The translations under genes and the position numbers were made by a program. The notes under the pieces are model-generated. The model was given only the letters and a program-made list of their open reading frames with translations. It was not told the DNA's origin and searched no databases. 64,000 bases of DNA from Xanthomonas sp. GPE 39. GTDB lineage: Bacteria; Pseudomonadota; Gammaproteobacteria; Xanthomonadales; Xanthomonadaceae. Position 1 is the first letter of the stretch, and each line of letters opens with the position of its first letter. The stretch covers positions 1,034,025-1,098,024 of the forward strand of contig NZ_JZHZ01000007.1 in assembly GCF_000963005.1 (NCBI RefSeq), in the 5' to 3' direction. Below are positions 19,224 through 29,991 of the stretch, piece after piece.

Positions 19224-20837
19224 ATGCCCCTTACGTTCCGCCTCTCCAACGTGTGGTCCGTCGGGGCCGCCATGGTGCTGCTCTGTGCCGTCCCCGCTGC
19301 CCATGCTGCTCGTGTCTCCGCTCGCGATCAGGCCGCCATGGCGGTTCTCGATCAGCGTCTTGCCGCCGCAGAGAAGCGCTACAACGATGCCATGGTGCGG
19401 GTCGGTAACAACGACCCCAAGGGCACCCAGGAGAGTGATGCCGCGCTGGAGGATATCGAGGATGTGATCCAGGCCTGCATCAAGCTGCGCAATTGCCAGG
19501 TCGGTACCTATCTGGGGGCATACAAGCGTCTGCTGAAGGCCAAGACCGATGCGCAAGGTGCGGCCAGTGATGCCGATGCCGATGTCGCTACCGACGACGC
19601 ACAGCCGTTGCAGGCCGATCCCGATCACATCAGTCCGCTGGCCGCCGACGTGCCAGAGGCATTGCGCGCGGCGCGTCTGCTCAACGACAAGCGTCATGCT
19701 TTCGATTCGATGGTGGAATACAACCCGGCAGTGCAGGCCGGTATCCGTCGCTGGCTCACCGACATGCGTCCGTCGCTGATGAGCAGTTATGAGAACTACC
19801 AGAACCTGCGCGCGGTGATGTGGCCGGAATGGGAGAAGCGCAACCTGCCCGAGGCGCTGCTGTTTGGCATCATCGCCAAAGAATCCAACGGTCGTGTGCA
19901 CGCCAGTTCGCGTGTGGGTGCGGCTGGGCTGATGCAGTTCATGCCGGCCACTGGACGCCGTTTCGGCCTGGGCCCGGATGGCAGCGGTTTCGATACCCGT
20001 TACGACGCACGTAGTGCCGCAGAGGCCAGCGCTACCTACATCAACGAGCGCATGGCCGAACTCAATCGCAACGTGGAACTGGCGCTGGCTGGCTATAACG
20101 GCGGCGAAGGTCGCGCCGCGCGGGTGTTCAACCAGATGCAAGGGCGTAGTTTCTGGGATGCGGCGGTGTACAACCAGTTCCCGCCTGAGACCAAGGACTA
20201 TGTGCCGATGGTGATCGCCGCCGCCTGGATCTTCCTGCATCCGCAGCAGTACGGCGTGGCATTCCCCAAGGTCAATGCGCAACCGGCGATCCTGCGTCTG
20301 ACCAAAGCCACCACCATCTACGAGCTGACCATCTGCCTGGGCAGCGATGGCACCCGCGAGGGCTATATGCGGGTGTTGCGCAATCTCAACCCGCGTTACG
20401 AGCCCGATGGTTGGATTCCAGCCGGGGTCGCCCTCAACGCCACCACCAAGATCGTTGGCCTGTACAGCCGTTACTGCGTGAGCGGCCCGCGCGCCGATCT
20501 GGCCCGCGCGCTGATCACCGCCGACGTCAATGCCGCCGTGCGCAGTGGTCGCAGTGCGCCGACTGCAGATTTCACCGGCAATGTTGCAGTGGGCGATGTC
20601 AGTCAGGTCGCCGGTGTGCGGACCACTGCGGGCAGTGCTCATCCGGCACCGGTCAAGCCCAAGGAGAAGCAGAAGCCGGTGCGAAACTATCGCGTCGGCA
20701 AGGGCGACACGCTGGGTAAGATCGCTGACCGTCACGACTGCGAGATCAAGGAGTTGGCCAAGGCCAACGGTTTGCGTGCGCCTGGTTATGCGTTGAAGCC
20801 GGGGCAGTCGCTGAAACTGTCCGGCTGTGAAAAATAG
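19224..20837 (+). CDS. Membrane/periplasmic lytic murein transglycosylase with LysM domain (MltD-like)
   Basis: Cleaves peptidoglycan glycan strands between MurNAc and GlcNAc with 1,6-anhydro ends. ATG 19224 gives 537 residues with a signal peptide ending PAAHA-AR. A helical N-terminal region is followed by the SLT/GEWL domain (about 200-345): LFGIIAKESNGRVHASSRVG with the catalytic Glu in KESNG, then AAGLMQFMPATGRRFGLG and LALAGYNGGEGRAARV. A single LysM repeat ends the protein (YRVGKGDTLGKIADRHDC), anchoring it to peptidoglycan. E. coli MltD is a lipoprotein with two LysM; this one has one LysM and no lipobox. Confidence 0.92.
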   Translation: MPLTFRLSNVWSVGAAMVLLCAVPAAHAARVSARDQAAMAVLDQRLAAAEKRYNDAMVRVGNNDPKGTQESDAALEDIEDVIQACIKLRNCQVGTYLGAYKRLLKAKTDAQGAASDADADVATDDAQPLQADPDHISPLAADVPEALRAARLLNDKRHAFDSMVEYNPAVQAGIRRWLTDMRPSLMSSYENYQNLRAVMWPEWEKRNLPEALLFGIIAKESNGRVHASSRVGAAGLMQFMPATGRRFGLGPDGSGFDTRYDARSAAEASATYINERMAELNRNVELALAGYNGGEGRAARVFNQMQGRSFWDAAVYNQFPPETKDYVPMVIAAAWIFLHPQQYGVAFPKVNAQPAILRLTKATTIYELTICLGSDGTREGYMRVLRNLNPRYEPDGWIPAGVALNATTKIVGLYSRYCVSGPRADLARALITADVNAAVRSGRSAPTADFTGNVAVGDVSQVAGVRTTAGSAHPAPVKPKEKQKPVRNYRVGKGDTLGKIADRHDCEIKELAKANGLRAPGYALKPGQSLKLSGCEK

Positions 20838-21040
20838 TCGCTGAAAATAGCCGTTGACCTGGTTGCTTCAGGCCGGTGGTGCGCCTGAAGTTTGCACCAG
20901 AAGGTCGCCAGTCACTTTCTTTTCGAGTGCCTCGTTCGCTGACTGGCGCTGAGGCGACAGTCCGGAGCGATTGGTTTGGATGTGATGGGGGCGATGCGGA
21001 TTTCTCGACGCAACCTCGGGCCGTCTACCGCTGTCGTGCT

Positions 21041-21889
21041 TCAGTGCTGCAGCCGTCGTGCCAGCGCTTGGCCGAGCCGCACCGGCGATTCCGCCGTCAG
21101 CGTTGGGTCGAACGCGGCCACGCCGGGCGGGAGCAGGACGATGACTGTGGAGCCATAGTTGAAGCGCGCCATCTCCTCGAATCGTGGCACGGTGATTCCC
21201 TTGCCGCGCCAGTCCTTGCGGGTGATGCGCTCGGCGTAGCGCGGGATTTCCACGCCGCTCCACACCGTTTCCACACCCGATACCAAAAGCGCGCCGACCA
21301 TGACCGACACCATCGGCCCGAAGTCGGTCTCGAAATGGCAGACCAGGCGCTCGTTACGCGCGAACAGTCGTGGCACGTTGCGCACCGCATCGGTGCCGAC
21401 GCTGAACAAGCGCCCCGGCACGTGCACAGTCTCGCGCAGGGTGCCGGTCCAGGGCATGTGTACGCGGTGGTAGTCGCGTGGCGACAGATACACGGTGGCA
21501 TACAGGCCATTGGCGAAGGGCGCTGCGGCTGCGGCATCGCCGAGTAATTCCGCGGCAGTGAACGACTGGCCTTTGGCTTGAAAAATGCGTCCATCCTCGA
21601 TCTGGCCGAGTTGGCTGATGCGGCCGTCCGCCGGCATCAGCAGCGTCTGTGGATCGGCATCGGCGACACGCACGCCAGGCTTCAATGCGCGGGTGAAAAA
21701 GGCGTTGAAGGTGGGGTAGGCGCGCGCATCGGGCTGCGCTGCTTCGCTCAGGTCCACGCCGAAGCGGCGTACCACGGTGTCGATCAGCCATTGTTTCAGT
21801 GCTGGTCGCGGCGAATACGCCAGGCACCGCGCCAGCGACGACAGCAGCCGATGCGGTAGCACGTAGGTCAAACGGGTCGTGAGGCTCAT
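21041..21889 (-). CDS. psd: Phosphatidylserine decarboxylase proenzyme
   Basis: Makes phosphatidylethanolamine from phosphatidylserine at the inner membrane. The 282-residue proenzyme is cleaved at the Gly-Ser bond of [14 protein letters not shown] (near residue 252) to produce the alpha subunit with its pyruvoyl cofactor. Other family motifs are [26 protein letters not shown], and [15 protein letters not shown] with the catalytic His. Its ATG overlaps the TGA of the SCO1 gene (ATGA), so translation is probably coupled. Length is normal for short proteobacterial Psd. Confidence 0.97.
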   Translation of the reverse strand: MSLTTRLTYVLPHRLLSSLARCLAYSPRPALKQWLIDTVVRRFGVDLSEAAQPDARAYPTFNAFFTRALKPGVRVADADPQTLLMPADGRISQLGQIEDGRIFQAKGQSFTAAELLGDAAAAAPFANGLYATVYLSPRDYHRVHMPWTGTLRETVHVPGRLFSVGTDAVRNVPRLFARNERLVCHFETDFGPMVSVMVGALLVSGVETVWSGVEIPRYAERITRKDWRGKGITVPRFEEMARFNYGSTVIVLLPPGVAAFDPTLTAESPVRLGQALARRLQH

Positions 21890-22539
21890 GGTGTGGTGGT
21901 CTTGGTCAGCGCTTGCAGATCGGCTGCGATCGCCGCCGCGTCGAACGGTGGGCGGATCAATCCAGCTTGCCGACCCTGCGGATCGAGCACCGCGATCGCG
22001 GCGGAGTGGTCCATGCTGTAGTCATTGGGATTCTGCGCGAAATGCGTGCCGGGTACTTTCTGGAACACAAAGCCCAGTGAGGTGGCGAAGCGTTCCAGTT
22101 CGGGTACGTCGGCGGTGGCGGCGAGCGTGTCCTTGTGGAAGGCGTGCACGTATTCGCCCAGCCGCGTCGGCGTATCGCGCTGCGGATCGACCGAGACGAA
22201 CAGCACGCGCGGGCGCACGCTGTCCGGGATCGTCTGCCATTGCGTCTGCGCACGGGCCAGGATCGCCAGCGTGGTGGGGCACACATCCGGACAGGCGGTG
22301 AAGCCGAGGAACAGCAGTGTCCAATGGCCCTTCAGCGCGCTGGGCAGCATCAGCGCGCTGCCGTCTGATTGGCGTAGATGGACCTCGGGCAGGGCCCGCG
22401 GCTGTGGATACAGGGTCACGGTGCGGGTTTGCGGCCAGGCCGGGGCGGGGCCGCCGATGAAGAACCTTTGCGCTAGCAGCAATCCCAGGCCAGCGGCCAG
22501 GGCAACCACCAGGACGATGCCGAAGGTGCGATTGAACAT
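21886..22539 (-). CDS. SCO1/SenC/PrrC copper chaperone
   Basis: Membrane-anchored thioredoxin-fold protein that delivers copper to the CuA site of cytochrome oxidase or acts in thiol redox control. The 217-residue protein has an N-terminal anchor (about 5-25). The copper site is intact: CPDVCP near 82-87 in [16 protein letters not shown], and the distal His in [30 protein letters not shown] is the usual SCO segment. Its stop overlaps the start of psd. No oxidase genes are adjacent in this window. Confidence 0.93.
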   Translation of the reverse strand: MFNRTFGIVLVVALAAGLGLLLAQRFFIGGPAPAWPQTRTVTLYPQPRALPEVHLRQSDGSALMLPSALKGHWTLLFLGFTACPDVCPTTLAILARAQTQWQTIPDSVRPRVLFVSVDPQRDTPTRLGEYVHAFHKDTLAATADVPELERFATSLGFVFQKVPGTHFAQNPNDYSMDHSAAIAVLDPQGRQAGLIRPPFDAAAIAADLQALTKTTTP

Positions 22540-22624
22540 ACGGATGCTGATTTCCCATGCAACGAACGCTCATCATAGCGGTCGGGCCTCTATAATCGGG
22601 GTCTCAATCGCCTTGCTTGTTGCC

Positions 22625-23551
22625 ATGACTGCCGACGCGGCCGCCGAACTCCACACGCTCATCGACCTGATCCGCTACGGCACCAGCCGTTTCAATGCCG
22701 CCGAGTTGAGCTTCGGTCACAGCTACGACAACGCGCTGGACGAGGCCACCCAGCTGGTCCTGCACGCGCTGCATCTGCCGCACGATCTGGGGCCAGCCTA
22801 TGGCAGTGCGCGGGTCACCACGCCGGAGAAGGCGCAGGTGCTGGCGCTGTTCGAACGTCGCATCGCCGAGCGTATCCCGGCCGCCTACCTGACTGGCGAA
22901 GCCTGGTTCGCTGGATTGAATTTCAAAAGCGATCCGCGTGCGTTGGTGCCGCGTTCGCCAATCGCCGAATTGATCGAGGCTGGCTTTGAGCCGTGGCTGG
23001 CCGGGCGTGCGGTGAGCCGCGCGCTGGACCTATGCACCGGCTCGGGCTGCATCGCCATCGCGATGGCCCATTACAACCCGGACTGGCAAGTGGATGCGGT
23101 CGACATCAGCGACGACGCGCTGGCGCTGGCTGCGGAAAACAAACAACGCTTGCTTGCCGACAACGTCGCGCTGGTCAAATCCGACCTGTTCGCTGGGCTG
23201 GACGGGCGCCGTTACGAATTGATCGTCACCAATCCTCCCTACGTCACCCATGCCGAAACCGACGCACTGCCGCCGGAGTACGCGCACGAGCCGGAACTGG
23301 GCCTGCGTGCCGGCGACGATGGTCTGGATCTGGTGCTCAAGATCCTGCGCGACGCGCCAGCGCATCTCAGCGAGGATGGGGTGTTGATCTGCGAAGTCGG
23401 TGAATCCGAGCGTGCGCTGGTGCAGTTGTTGCCGCAAGTGGACTTCGCCTGGATCGAATTCAAGGTCGGGCAGATGGGCATTTTCGCCGTGGAGCGCAGC
23501 GCCCTGGTTGCGCACCACGCGCGTATCGTCGCGCTGGCCGCACATCGGTGA
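22625..23551 (+). CDS. prmB: Ribosomal protein uL3 glutamine N5-methyltransferase PrmB
   Basis: Methylates the glutamine of ribosomal protein L3 using S-adenosylmethionine. ATG 22625 gives 308 residues; the open frame extends far upstream only as antisense to SCO1. The N-terminal helical domain starts [34 protein letters not shown], which is specific for PrmB over PrmC, and continues [27 protein letters not shown]. The methyltransferase domain has [15 protein letters not shown] (SAM loop) and NPPYV, the catalytic motif for amide methylation. aroC starts 10 bases after its stop, so they form an operon. Confidence 0.95.
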   Translation: MTADAAAELHTLIDLIRYGTSRFNAAELSFGHSYDNALDEATQLVLHALHLPHDLGPAYGSARVTTPEKAQVLALFERRIAERIPAAYLTGEAWFAGLNFKSDPRALVPRSPIAELIEAGFEPWLAGRAVSRALDLCTGSGCIAIAMAHYNPDWQVDAVDISDDALALAAENKQRLLADNVALVKSDLFAGLDGRRYELIVTNPPYVTHAETDALPPEYAHEPELGLRAGDDGLDLVLKILRDAPAHLSEDGVLICEVGESERALVQLLPQVDFAWIEFKVGQMGIFAVERSALVAHHARIVALAAHR

Positions 23552-23561
23552 TGCCACAGCC

Positions 23562-24665
23562 ATGAGCGCGAACAGCTTCGGTACCCTATTGACTGTGACC
23601 ACCTTCGGCGAATCGCACGGGCCGGCCATTGGCTGCGTGATCGATGGCTGCCCGCCTGGATTGGAGCTTGATGCCAGCGAGTTCACCCACGATCTACAGC
23701 GCCGCGCCAGCGGCAAGAGCCGGCATACCTCGGCACGGCGCGAGGCTGATGAGATCGAAATTCTGTCCGGTGTCTACGAGGGGCGCACCACCGGCACTCC
23801 GATCGGTCTGCTGATCCGTAACACCGATCATCGCAGCAAGGACTACACGCATATCGCGCGCCAGTTCCGTCCGGGACATGCGGACTACAGCTACTGGCAA
23901 AAATACGGCATTCGCGATCCGCGTGGCGGCGGCCGCTCTTCTGCACGCGAAACCACGATGCGCGTGGCTGCAGGCGTGATCGCGAAGAAGTGGCTGGCGC
24001 AGCGCTATGGCGTGAGCGTGCGCGGGTATCTTGCGCAGTTGGGGGATCTGCTGCCGCAAGGCTTTGCCTGGGACGCGGTGGAGGGCAACGATTTCTTCTG
24101 GCCACATGCGGAGCAGGTGCCGGCGCTTGAGGCGTACATGGACGCGCTGCGCAAGTCCGGTGATTCGATCGGTGCGCGGGTCATGGTGATCGCCGACGGC
24201 GTACCGCCCGGATGGGGTGAGCCGATCTACGGCAAGCTCGATGGCGAACTGGCCGGTGCCTTCATGAGCATCAATGCGGTCAAGGGCGTGGAGATCGGCG
24301 ACGGCTTCGCGGTGGTCACCCAGAAGGGGACCGAGCATCGCGATCTGATCGCTCCCGACGGCTTCCAATCCAATCATGCCGGCGGCGTGCTCGGCGGTAT
24401 CGCCACCGGCCAGCCGATCGTGGCCTCGCTGGCATTCAAGCCCACCTCCAGTTTGCGTTTGCCCGGCGCCACGGTGGATGTGGACGGGCAGACGGTGGAT
24501 GTCATCACCACCGGCCGCCACGATCCCTGTGTCGGCATCCGTGCCACCCCGATCGCCGAGGCGATGATGGCGCTGGTGTTGATGGATCAAGCGCTACGTC
24601 ACCGCGCGCAGTGCGGCGACGTCGGCGAGGTCGGGCCGCGTATTCCCGGCACTGGCGATGGCTGA
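23562..24665 (+). CDS. aroC: Chorismate synthase
   Basis: Last shikimate-pathway step: EPSP to chorismate, using reduced FMN. ATG 23562 gives 367 residues, the normal length. Signatures: [79 protein letters not shown], and IGDGFAV. It follows prmB by 10 bases and its last 8 bases overlap the start of the next gene, so the three are co-transcribed. Chorismate feeds tryptophan synthesis, whose genes lie a few kilobases downstream. Confidence 0.98.
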   Translation: MSANSFGTLLTVTTFGESHGPAIGCVIDGCPPGLELDASEFTHDLQRRASGKSRHTSARREADEIEILSGVYEGRTTGTPIGLLIRNTDHRSKDYTHIARQFRPGHADYSYWQKYGIRDPRGGGRSSARETTMRVAAGVIAKKWLAQRYGVSVRGYLAQLGDLLPQGFAWDAVEGNDFFWPHAEQVPALEAYMDALRKSGDSIGARVMVIADGVPPGWGEPIYGKLDGELAGAFMSINAVKGVEIGDGFAVVTQKGTEHRDLIAPDGFQSNHAGGVLGGIATGQPIVASLAFKPTSSLRLPGATVDVDGQTVDVITTGRHDPCVGIRATPIAEAMMALVLMDQALRHRAQCGDVGEVGPRIPGTGDG

Positions 24666-25701
24666 CCTGCGCCCACGGGTGTGGGTCAGCCAGCCGCTGT
24701 TCGACGATGTCGTCGCTCGGCTGGACGCGCATTGCGCGCTGACCACCACCACCACGGTGAACACGTACACCTCGGCGCAACTGGCCGCTGCATTGGCACC
24801 GCTGGATGGCGCACTGGTCACCCTCAACGAGCGCATCGGCGCTGCCGAGATCGCCGACGCACCGCGCTTGCGCGCCATTGCCAATGTCGGCGTGGGCTAC
24901 AACAACCTGGACCTGGATGCGCTCAGCGCCGCCGGCATCGTCGCCACCAATACCCCCGATGTGCTGACCGAGACCACCGCCGATCTCGGCTTCGCACTAT
25001 TGATGGCCGCCGCGCGGCGGATCACCGAAGCCGAGCGCTGGTTGCGCCAGGGACACTGGGGGCAATGGTCGTTCCAGACCATGCTGGGTGCCGATCTGCA
25101 TGGCAGCACCCTCGGCATCCTCGGCATGGGCCGGATTGGTCAGGCCATCGCGCGTCGCGCCGCCGGCTTCTCGATGCGTGTGCTGTACCACAACCGCCGT
25201 CGTCTGCCGGAGTCGTTGGAACAAGCGCATCGCGCCGAATACGTCGGCTTCGACGCGCTGCTGGCGCGTGCCGACCATCTGCTGCTGGTACTGCCTTACA
25301 GCGTGCAGTCGCACCACATTATCGATGCCGCCGCGCTCGCCAAAATGAAGCCGACGGCGACGCTGGTGAACATCGCCCGCGGTGGTCTGGTCGATGAGCT
25401 TGCGTTGGCTGATGCCTTGGCGCAGGGGCGTCTGGCCGCGGCGGGACTGGACGTGTTCGAAGGTGAGCCAACGGTGCGTCCGGAATTGCTGGCGCTGCGC
25501 AACGTGGTGCTAACCCCGCATATCGGCAGCGCCAGCGCGGCGACCCGTCGCGCGATGGTGGTGCTGGCGGTAGACAATTTGCTTGCTGCGTTGGGCATTG
25601 GTGCCGACGCGGGACATCCGCCCAATGCCTTGAACCTGGATGCGATCACGGCGGCGGCTTCGGTCAACGCCGCGTCTGCGATAGTGGACAAAAAACGATA
25701 G
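24658..25701 (+). CDS. D-isomer-specific 2-hydroxyacid dehydrogenase (glyoxylate/hydroxypyruvate reductase type)
   Basis: NAD(P)-dependent 2-hydroxyacid dehydrogenase, 347 residues, cytoplasmic. The cofactor motif [19 protein letters not shown] lies at about residues 156-174, and the catalytic trio is visible: Arg in [11 protein letters not shown], Glu in DVFEGEP, His in LTPHIGSAS. The segment [25 protein letters not shown] is typical of glyoxylate/hydroxypyruvate and 2-ketogluconate reductases (GhrB/TkrA type). The exact substrate is uncertain. Its start overlaps the end of aroC by 8 bases, so it is in the prmB-aroC operon, possibly for no metabolic reason other than co-expression. Confidence 0.9.
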   Translation: MADLRPRVWVSQPLFDDVVARLDAHCALTTTTTVNTYTSAQLAAALAPLDGALVTLNERIGAAEIADAPRLRAIANVGVGYNNLDLDALSAAGIVATNTPDVLTETTADLGFALLMAAARRITEAERWLRQGHWGQWSFQTMLGADLHGSTLGILGMGRIGQAIARRAAGFSMRVLYHNRRRLPESLEQAHRAEYVGFDALLARADHLLLVLPYSVQSHHIIDAAALAKMKPTATLVNIARGGLVDELALADALAQGRLAAAGLDVFEGEPTVRPELLALRNVVLTPHIGSASAATRRAMVVLAVDNLLAALGIGADAGHPPNALNLDAITAAASVNAASAIVDKKR

Positions 25702-25804
25702 GGAGCCTGCGGCGGTCCGTGCGATGTGCATGGCAGGTTCCCCGAATCCATCTGACAGTACGGCGGTTTTTCCTCCACATTTTTCCTGCGAATCCAACAT
25801 CCCC

Positions 25805-26830
25805 ATGAGCAACCCAACTCGTCGTTTCAACGTCGCTGTCGTCGGTGCCACCGGTGCCGTCGGCGACACCATGCTGAGTATCCTCGCCGAGCGCGATTTC
25901 CCTGTCGCCACGTTGTTCCCGCTGGCATCCGAGCGCTCCGCCGGTGGGCAGATCGAGTTCAAGGGCCAGAAGGTCACGGTGCTCGACCTGGCCACCTTCG
26001 ATCCCACGGGCGTGGACATCGCGCTGTTCTCCGCCGGCGGCGATATCTCCAAGCAATACGCACCGAAATTCGCTGCGGCTGGTGCGGTGGTGATCGATAA
26101 TTCCTCGGCTTTTCGCTATGACGACGATGTGCCGTTGGTGGTGTCGGAAGTGAATCCGGACGCGCTCAAGCAGCGCCCGCGCGGTATCGTCGCCAACCCC
26201 AATTGCTCGACCATGCAAATGATGGTGGCCCTGGCGCCGCTGCACCGCGCATTCAACATCGAGCGCATCAACGTGGCGACCTACCAATCGGTTTCCGGTG
26301 CCGGTCGTTCGGGCATGGAAGAGTTGGGCAAGCAGACCGCGCAGTTGCTGGCGTTCCAGGACATCGAGCCGCAGAAATTTCAGGCGCAGATTGCATTCAA
26401 CCTCATTCCGCATATCGACGAGTTCCTGGACAACGGCTTCACCAAGGAAGAGATGAAGCTGGTCTGGGAGACACGCAAAATCCTCGGTGACGACAGCATT
26501 CAAGTGAATCCGACTGCGGTGCGTGTGCCAGTGTTCTATGGTCATTCCGAAGCGGTGGCGATCGAAACCACGCGCAAGGTGACTGCGGAGCAAGCACGCG
26601 CGTTACTGGTTGCCGCCCCGGGCGTGGAGGTTGTAGACGAGCGCAAACCCGGCGGTTACCCGACGCCGGTGACCCACGCTTCTGGAAACGATGCGGTCTA
26701 CGTCGGCCGCATCCGCGAGGATATTTCGCATCCGCGCGGGCTCAATCTGTGGATCGTTTCCGACAACATCCGCAAGGGTGCCGCGCTCAACGCGGTGCAG
26801 TTGGCGGAGCTGGTGGCGCAGGAGGGCTGA
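25805..26830 (+). CDS. asd: Aspartate-semialdehyde dehydrogenase
   Basis: Reduces aspartyl phosphate to aspartate semialdehyde for lysine/diaminopimelate, threonine and methionine synthesis. ATG 25805 gives 341 residues. The NADP-binding loop is VAVVGATGAVGDTML; the catalytic Cys is in NPNCSTMQMM, SVSGAGRSGMEELGKQ follows, and GHSEAVAIET contains the active-site His. The N-terminal extension of the open frame to 25724 has no homology. It is preceded by a 103-base gap with its own likely promoter and followed by a hairpin terminator. Confidence 0.97.
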   Translation: MSNPTRRFNVAVVGATGAVGDTMLSILAERDFPVATLFPLASERSAGGQIEFKGQKVTVLDLATFDPTGVDIALFSAGGDISKQYAPKFAAAGAVVIDNSSAFRYDDDVPLVVSEVNPDALKQRPRGIVANPNCSTMQMMVALAPLHRAFNIERINVATYQSVSGAGRSGMEELGKQTAQLLAFQDIEPQKFQAQIAFNLIPHIDEFLDNGFTKEEMKLVWETRKILGDDSIQVNPTAVRVPVFYGHSEAVAIETTRKVTAEQARALLVAAPGVEVVDERKPGGYPTPVTHASGNDAVYVGRIREDISHPRGLNLWIVSDNIRKGAALNAVQLAELVAQEG

Positions 26831-26897
26831 GCAACCCGGGCGCGGCTTGGTGCGATTGCAGGCGCGCCCGTAGGGGGCCTTTCGAGGTGGAATACAG

Positions 26898-26925
26898 CCA
26901 AGGTCAGGGCATCCCCTGGCCTTGG
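26898..26925 (+). terminator. Hairpin terminator after asd
   Basis: CCAAGGTCAGGG and CCCTGGCCTTGG pair over 12 positions (one G-T wobble) with a 4-base loop, followed by TCTTCC. It lies 68 bases after the asd stop and before the fimV gene. Confidence 0.65.
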
Positions 26926-26975
26926 TCTTCCGGCCCCGGAATCCCGCGTCCCGGCTTTCATATATATTTAGCGGC

Positions 26976-28988
26976 ATGACACCAACTGGCAATGACGGGA
27001 TGCGCAGAGGACCCCCCTTGTTCCGTCCCAGCTTTGTCGCCGGCCATGCGCCGATTGCGCTTGCTGCCGGTCATGCCTGGCGGACGCTGTGTGCGCTGCT
27101 GTTGCTGACATGCAGCCAGGCGGCGTTTGCGCTGGGTCTTGGCGATATCCGCGTGCTGTCCAGGCCGGGTGAACCATTTCTGGCCGAGATCCCGGTGATC
27201 TCCAACCAGCCGGGCGAGCTTGAGCAAGCGCAGGTCGCGCTGGCTTCCCCGGCAACCTTCGCGCGTGTTGGCCTGGAGCGTCCGCAAGGTTTGGTCAGCG
27301 AGTTGCAGTTCCGTTTCGCGCAGACCAAACAGGGGCGCGCGGTGATCCGGGTCAGCAGCAGTACGCCAGTCACCCTGCCGTCGCTGAGCTTTCTGATCGA
27401 GGTCGATTGGGGGCAGGGGCGGTTGGTCCGGGAATATTCCGCGTTAATCGACACGCCCAACACCGCCACGGTGGTGGATGCGCCGGCAATCAAGGCTCCG
27501 GCTGCAGTGCCGTCTGATCGCATTGCCCGCCGCGCATCCTCATCAGTGCCGCCGTCGGCGGAGGCGGCTGCTCCGGCACAGGTGCAGGCGAACCGGACGG
27601 TGACACCAGCCGCCGCGTCAGCGGCTTCGTCTGCCGACGCGCTGGCGCCGGTGCGTGCCGGGCAAACGTTGTCGCAGATTGCCGGGCAACTGGCGCGCGT
27701 TAACGGTCATTCGCTTGACCAGACCATGGTCGCGCTGTTGCGCGCGAACCCCGACGCCTTCATTCGTGGCAATCTCAACCTGCTCAAGCGGGGCGCCGTG
27801 TTGCGTAAGCCGCCCCCGGAGGAGTTGACTCGCCTGGATGCCGCCGCCGCCGCCGCGTTGGTGCGCGAGCAGGCCGCACACTGGCGCGATGCTCGGACAT
27901 CGGTGCCGCAGCCTGTGCAGGCGCAGCAGGGCAGTGCGGCGTCAACGATCAAGCCAGTTGCCGCGACGTCTACTGCCGCGTCCGGCGCACGCCTTGAAAT
28001 CGCGCCGGCGGTACCGGCACCGCGCCGTGGGGCGGGAGCTAAGTCCGGCACTGGTGCTGGCAATGAAGGAGACATGGTGGCAACGCAACAATTGCAGCAG
28101 GCACGCGAAGATCTCGCAGTACGCGATGCCGAGGTCCAGGAACTGCGCTCGCGGGTCGAACAACTGGAAAAGCTCAAGACCCAGCAGCAGCAACTGCTCG
28201 CGCTCAAGGACAGTGATTTGGCTGTGGCACAGAAGCGTCTGGCCCAAGCCGCACCGGTGCAGCCGGCTCCTGTCCATGGATCGGCCGGTTCGTCGCTGTG
28301 GCCATGGGCTGGATTGAGCCTGTTGGTAGTGGGCGTTGGCGCCTGGTGGTTGTCGCGCCGACGTAAGCCCTCGCCGTTGCCGCCCTTGTCGGAATACGAC
28401 GACGAGGCGGCGGTGCTGGCGGCATCGGTCCCCGTGGTTGCGCATCACGAGGTGGATGCGCTGGAGCCGTCGCCGCTGGATCACCTCGATCGCACCGAAT
28501 CGCATGACGCTTCAGTCCCGCACGAGACGAGCCACGCTGCGGCTGCCGACGAGAGTGATCGCGCACAGCAAGAAGATGCCATGGATGCATTCGAGCGCGA
28601 GATGGCGCAACACGCGCATCGTCATGATGTGGTGGAGACTGTGTCGTTGGTACCGCCGATCGACCTCCAGCGTGGCGATGCTGCGACTGCGGCCGAGCCG
28701 ACATCGGCGGAAACGTCGCTGCCCGTTGCCGAGGCGCCTTGGTCCCCGTCGCCCGCGCCGACTGCAGTCGGCCGGCAGGAACCGACCTGGCATCCGCCCG
28801 AGGTGCCAGTGGTCGCCGTGCCGGAATCACCGTATCCGCCGGTCGGTCGCGAGCGACTGGAGTTGGCGGTGGCTTACATGGATCTGGGCGATCACGAGAC
28901 TGCGCGCACTTTGTTGGTCGAGGTGGCCGCGAGTGGCGATCCCACCGCGCAAGCGGAAGCGCGGCAGTTGCTGGAGCGTCTAGGTTGA
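26976..28988 (+). CDS. fimV: FimV-like pilus assembly/polar hub protein
   Basis: Inner-membrane protein with peptidoglycan-binding and cytoplasmic TPR parts; FimV homologues organise type IV pilus, twitching and polar proteins. From ATG 26976 it has 670 residues (ATG 27000 is possible; neither has a strong ribosome site). A signal peptide ends near AAFA-LGLGDIRVLS, the typical mature FimV start. The FimV N-terminal domain (about 50-160) is followed by a LysM region near 225-275 (VRAGQTLSQIAGQL), a Gln-rich coiled coil, a membrane segment SLWPWAGLSLLVVGVGAWWL near 435-455, an acidic linker, and the C-terminal FimV motif LELAVAYMDLGDHETARTLL. truA-trpF follow, as next to fimV in pseudomonads. 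Confidence 0.9.
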   Translation: MTPTGNDGMRRGPPLFRPSFVAGHAPIALAAGHAWRTLCALLLLTCSQAAFALGLGDIRVLSRPGEPFLAEIPVISNQPGELEQAQVALASPATFARVGLERPQGLVSELQFRFAQTKQGRAVIRVSSSTPVTLPSLSFLIEVDWGQGRLVREYSALIDTPNTATVVDAPAIKAPAAVPSDRIARRASSSVPPSAEAAAPAQVQANRTVTPAAASAASSADALAPVRAGQTLSQIAGQLARVNGHSLDQTMVALLRANPDAFIRGNLNLLKRGAVLRKPPPEELTRLDAAAAAALVREQAAHWRDARTSVPQPVQAQQGSAASTIKPVAATSTAASGARLEIAPAVPAPRRGAGAKSGTGAGNEGDMVATQQLQQAREDLAVRDAEVQELRSRVEQLEKLKTQQQQLLALKDSDLAVAQKRLAQAAPVQPAPVHGSAGSSLWPWAGLSLLVVGVGAWWLSRRRKPSPLPPLSEYDDEAAVLAASVPVVAHHEVDALEPSPLDHLDRTESHDASVPHETSHAAAADESDRAQQEDAMDAFEREMAQHAHRHDVVETVSLVPPIDLQRGDAATAAEPTSAETSLPVAEAPWSPSPAPTAVGRQEPTWHPPEVPVVAVPESPYPPVGRERLELAVAYMDLGDHETARTLLVEVAASGDPTAQAEARQLLERLG

Positions 28989-29020
28989 TGCAGGCAGGCG
29001 GCGCGCGGCGCGCTTGCCGC

Positions 29021-29047
29021 CGCCGTCCTGATGGCATCGGGACGGCG
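29021..29047 (+). terminator. Hairpin after fimV
   Basis: CGCCGTCC and GGACGGCG form an 8-bp stem around an 11-base loop, 33 bases past the fimV stop. A T6 tract comes only 15 bases further on, so termination efficiency is doubtful. Confidence 0.35.
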
Positions 29048-29217
29048 CTAAGGCACGCTGCTTTTTTCATGCCAGCCAGCGGCCTGTGTCATTGCGGGGC
29101 GAGGCGGCGGCTTGCCGCTGTCATCGGTGTGGATCTGCATGGCTTGGTTGGGCCGCTCCAGGTGGGATGCGCGTTGACAGCGCTCGGCGCTTGGCTCGTG
29201 TTGCCAGGGGGGCTGCC

Positions 29218-29991
29218 ATGCGCTACGCATTAGGCGTGGAATACGACGGCAGTGCGTTCCAGGGCTGGCAGCAACTTGGCGAATCCGGCGGCCCGAGCGT
29301 CCAGGCGACGCTGCAGGCGGCGCTGTCGTCGGTGGCCGATGTGCCGGTGAGTGTGGTCTGTGCCGGGCGTACCGATGCCGGCGTGCATGGCGAGTGCCAG
29401 GTGGTACATTTCGATTGCCCTGTGCTGCGCCCGCCTCGTGGCTGGATGTTGGGCGCCACGGCGCGGTTACCTCCCTCGGTGTGCGTGCGCTGGTGCGTGC
29501 CGGTCGCAGACGATTTCCATGCACGGTTTTCTGCGCGTGCGCGTCGTTACCGTTACCGTCTGCTCAACCGTCAGGTGCGTCCGGCCTTGTACCGGCAGAC
29601 GCTGAGCTGGGAGCGGCGGCCACTACAGGCCGAGGCGATGCACATCGCCGCGCAGGCGCTGTTGGGCGAGCAGGACTTCAGTGCGTTTCGCAGCGTCCAG
29701 TGCCAAGCTCTACATGCGCGCCGCCAATTGCAGTCAATCGTGGTCACGCGCAGCGGTGAACTTGTCGAGTTCCAGCTCCAGGCCAATGCATTTCTTCATC
29801 ACATGGTGCGCAATATCGTGGGGTCGCTTGTCATGGTCGGAACGGGCGAAAAGCCGGTGTCCTGGATTGGCGAACTTCTGTCTGGACGCGATCGTCGTGT
29901 CGCAGGTCCGACCGCACCGCCGCATGGGCTGGTCTTCGTCGGTCCGCTCTATCCCGCCCACTGGACGCTTCCGGAGGAGGTCACTCTATGA
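29218..29991 (+). CDS. truA: tRNA pseudouridine(38-40) synthase TruA
   Basis: Isomerises uridines 38-40 in the anticodon arm of many tRNAs. ATG 29218 gives 257 residues. Motifs: [16 protein letters not shown] at the start, catalytic Asp in [38 protein letters not shown], and [20 protein letters not shown]. The stop overlaps the trpF start by four bases (ATGA), so the two are translationally coupled. The pairing of truA with trpF is common in gammaproteobacteria. Confidence 0.97.
   Translation: MRYALGVEYDGSAFQGWQQLGESGGPSVQATLQAALSSVADVPVSVVCAGRTDAGVHGECQVVHFDCPVLRPPRGWMLGATARLPPSVCVRWCVPVADDFHARFSARARRYRYRLLNRQVRPALYRQTLSWERRPLQAEAMHIAAQALLGEQDFSAFRSVQCQALHARRQLQSIVVTRSGELVEFQLQANAFLHHMVRNIVGSLVMVGTGEKPVSWIGELLSGRDRRVAGPTAPPHGLVFVGPLYPAHWTLPEEVTL

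Noticed and set aside
20906-20948. CGCCAGTCA...TGACTGGCG inverted repeat after the lytic transglycosylase gene
   Set aside because: 9-bp arms are separated by 25 bases with no T-tract; too loose to be called a terminator or operator.
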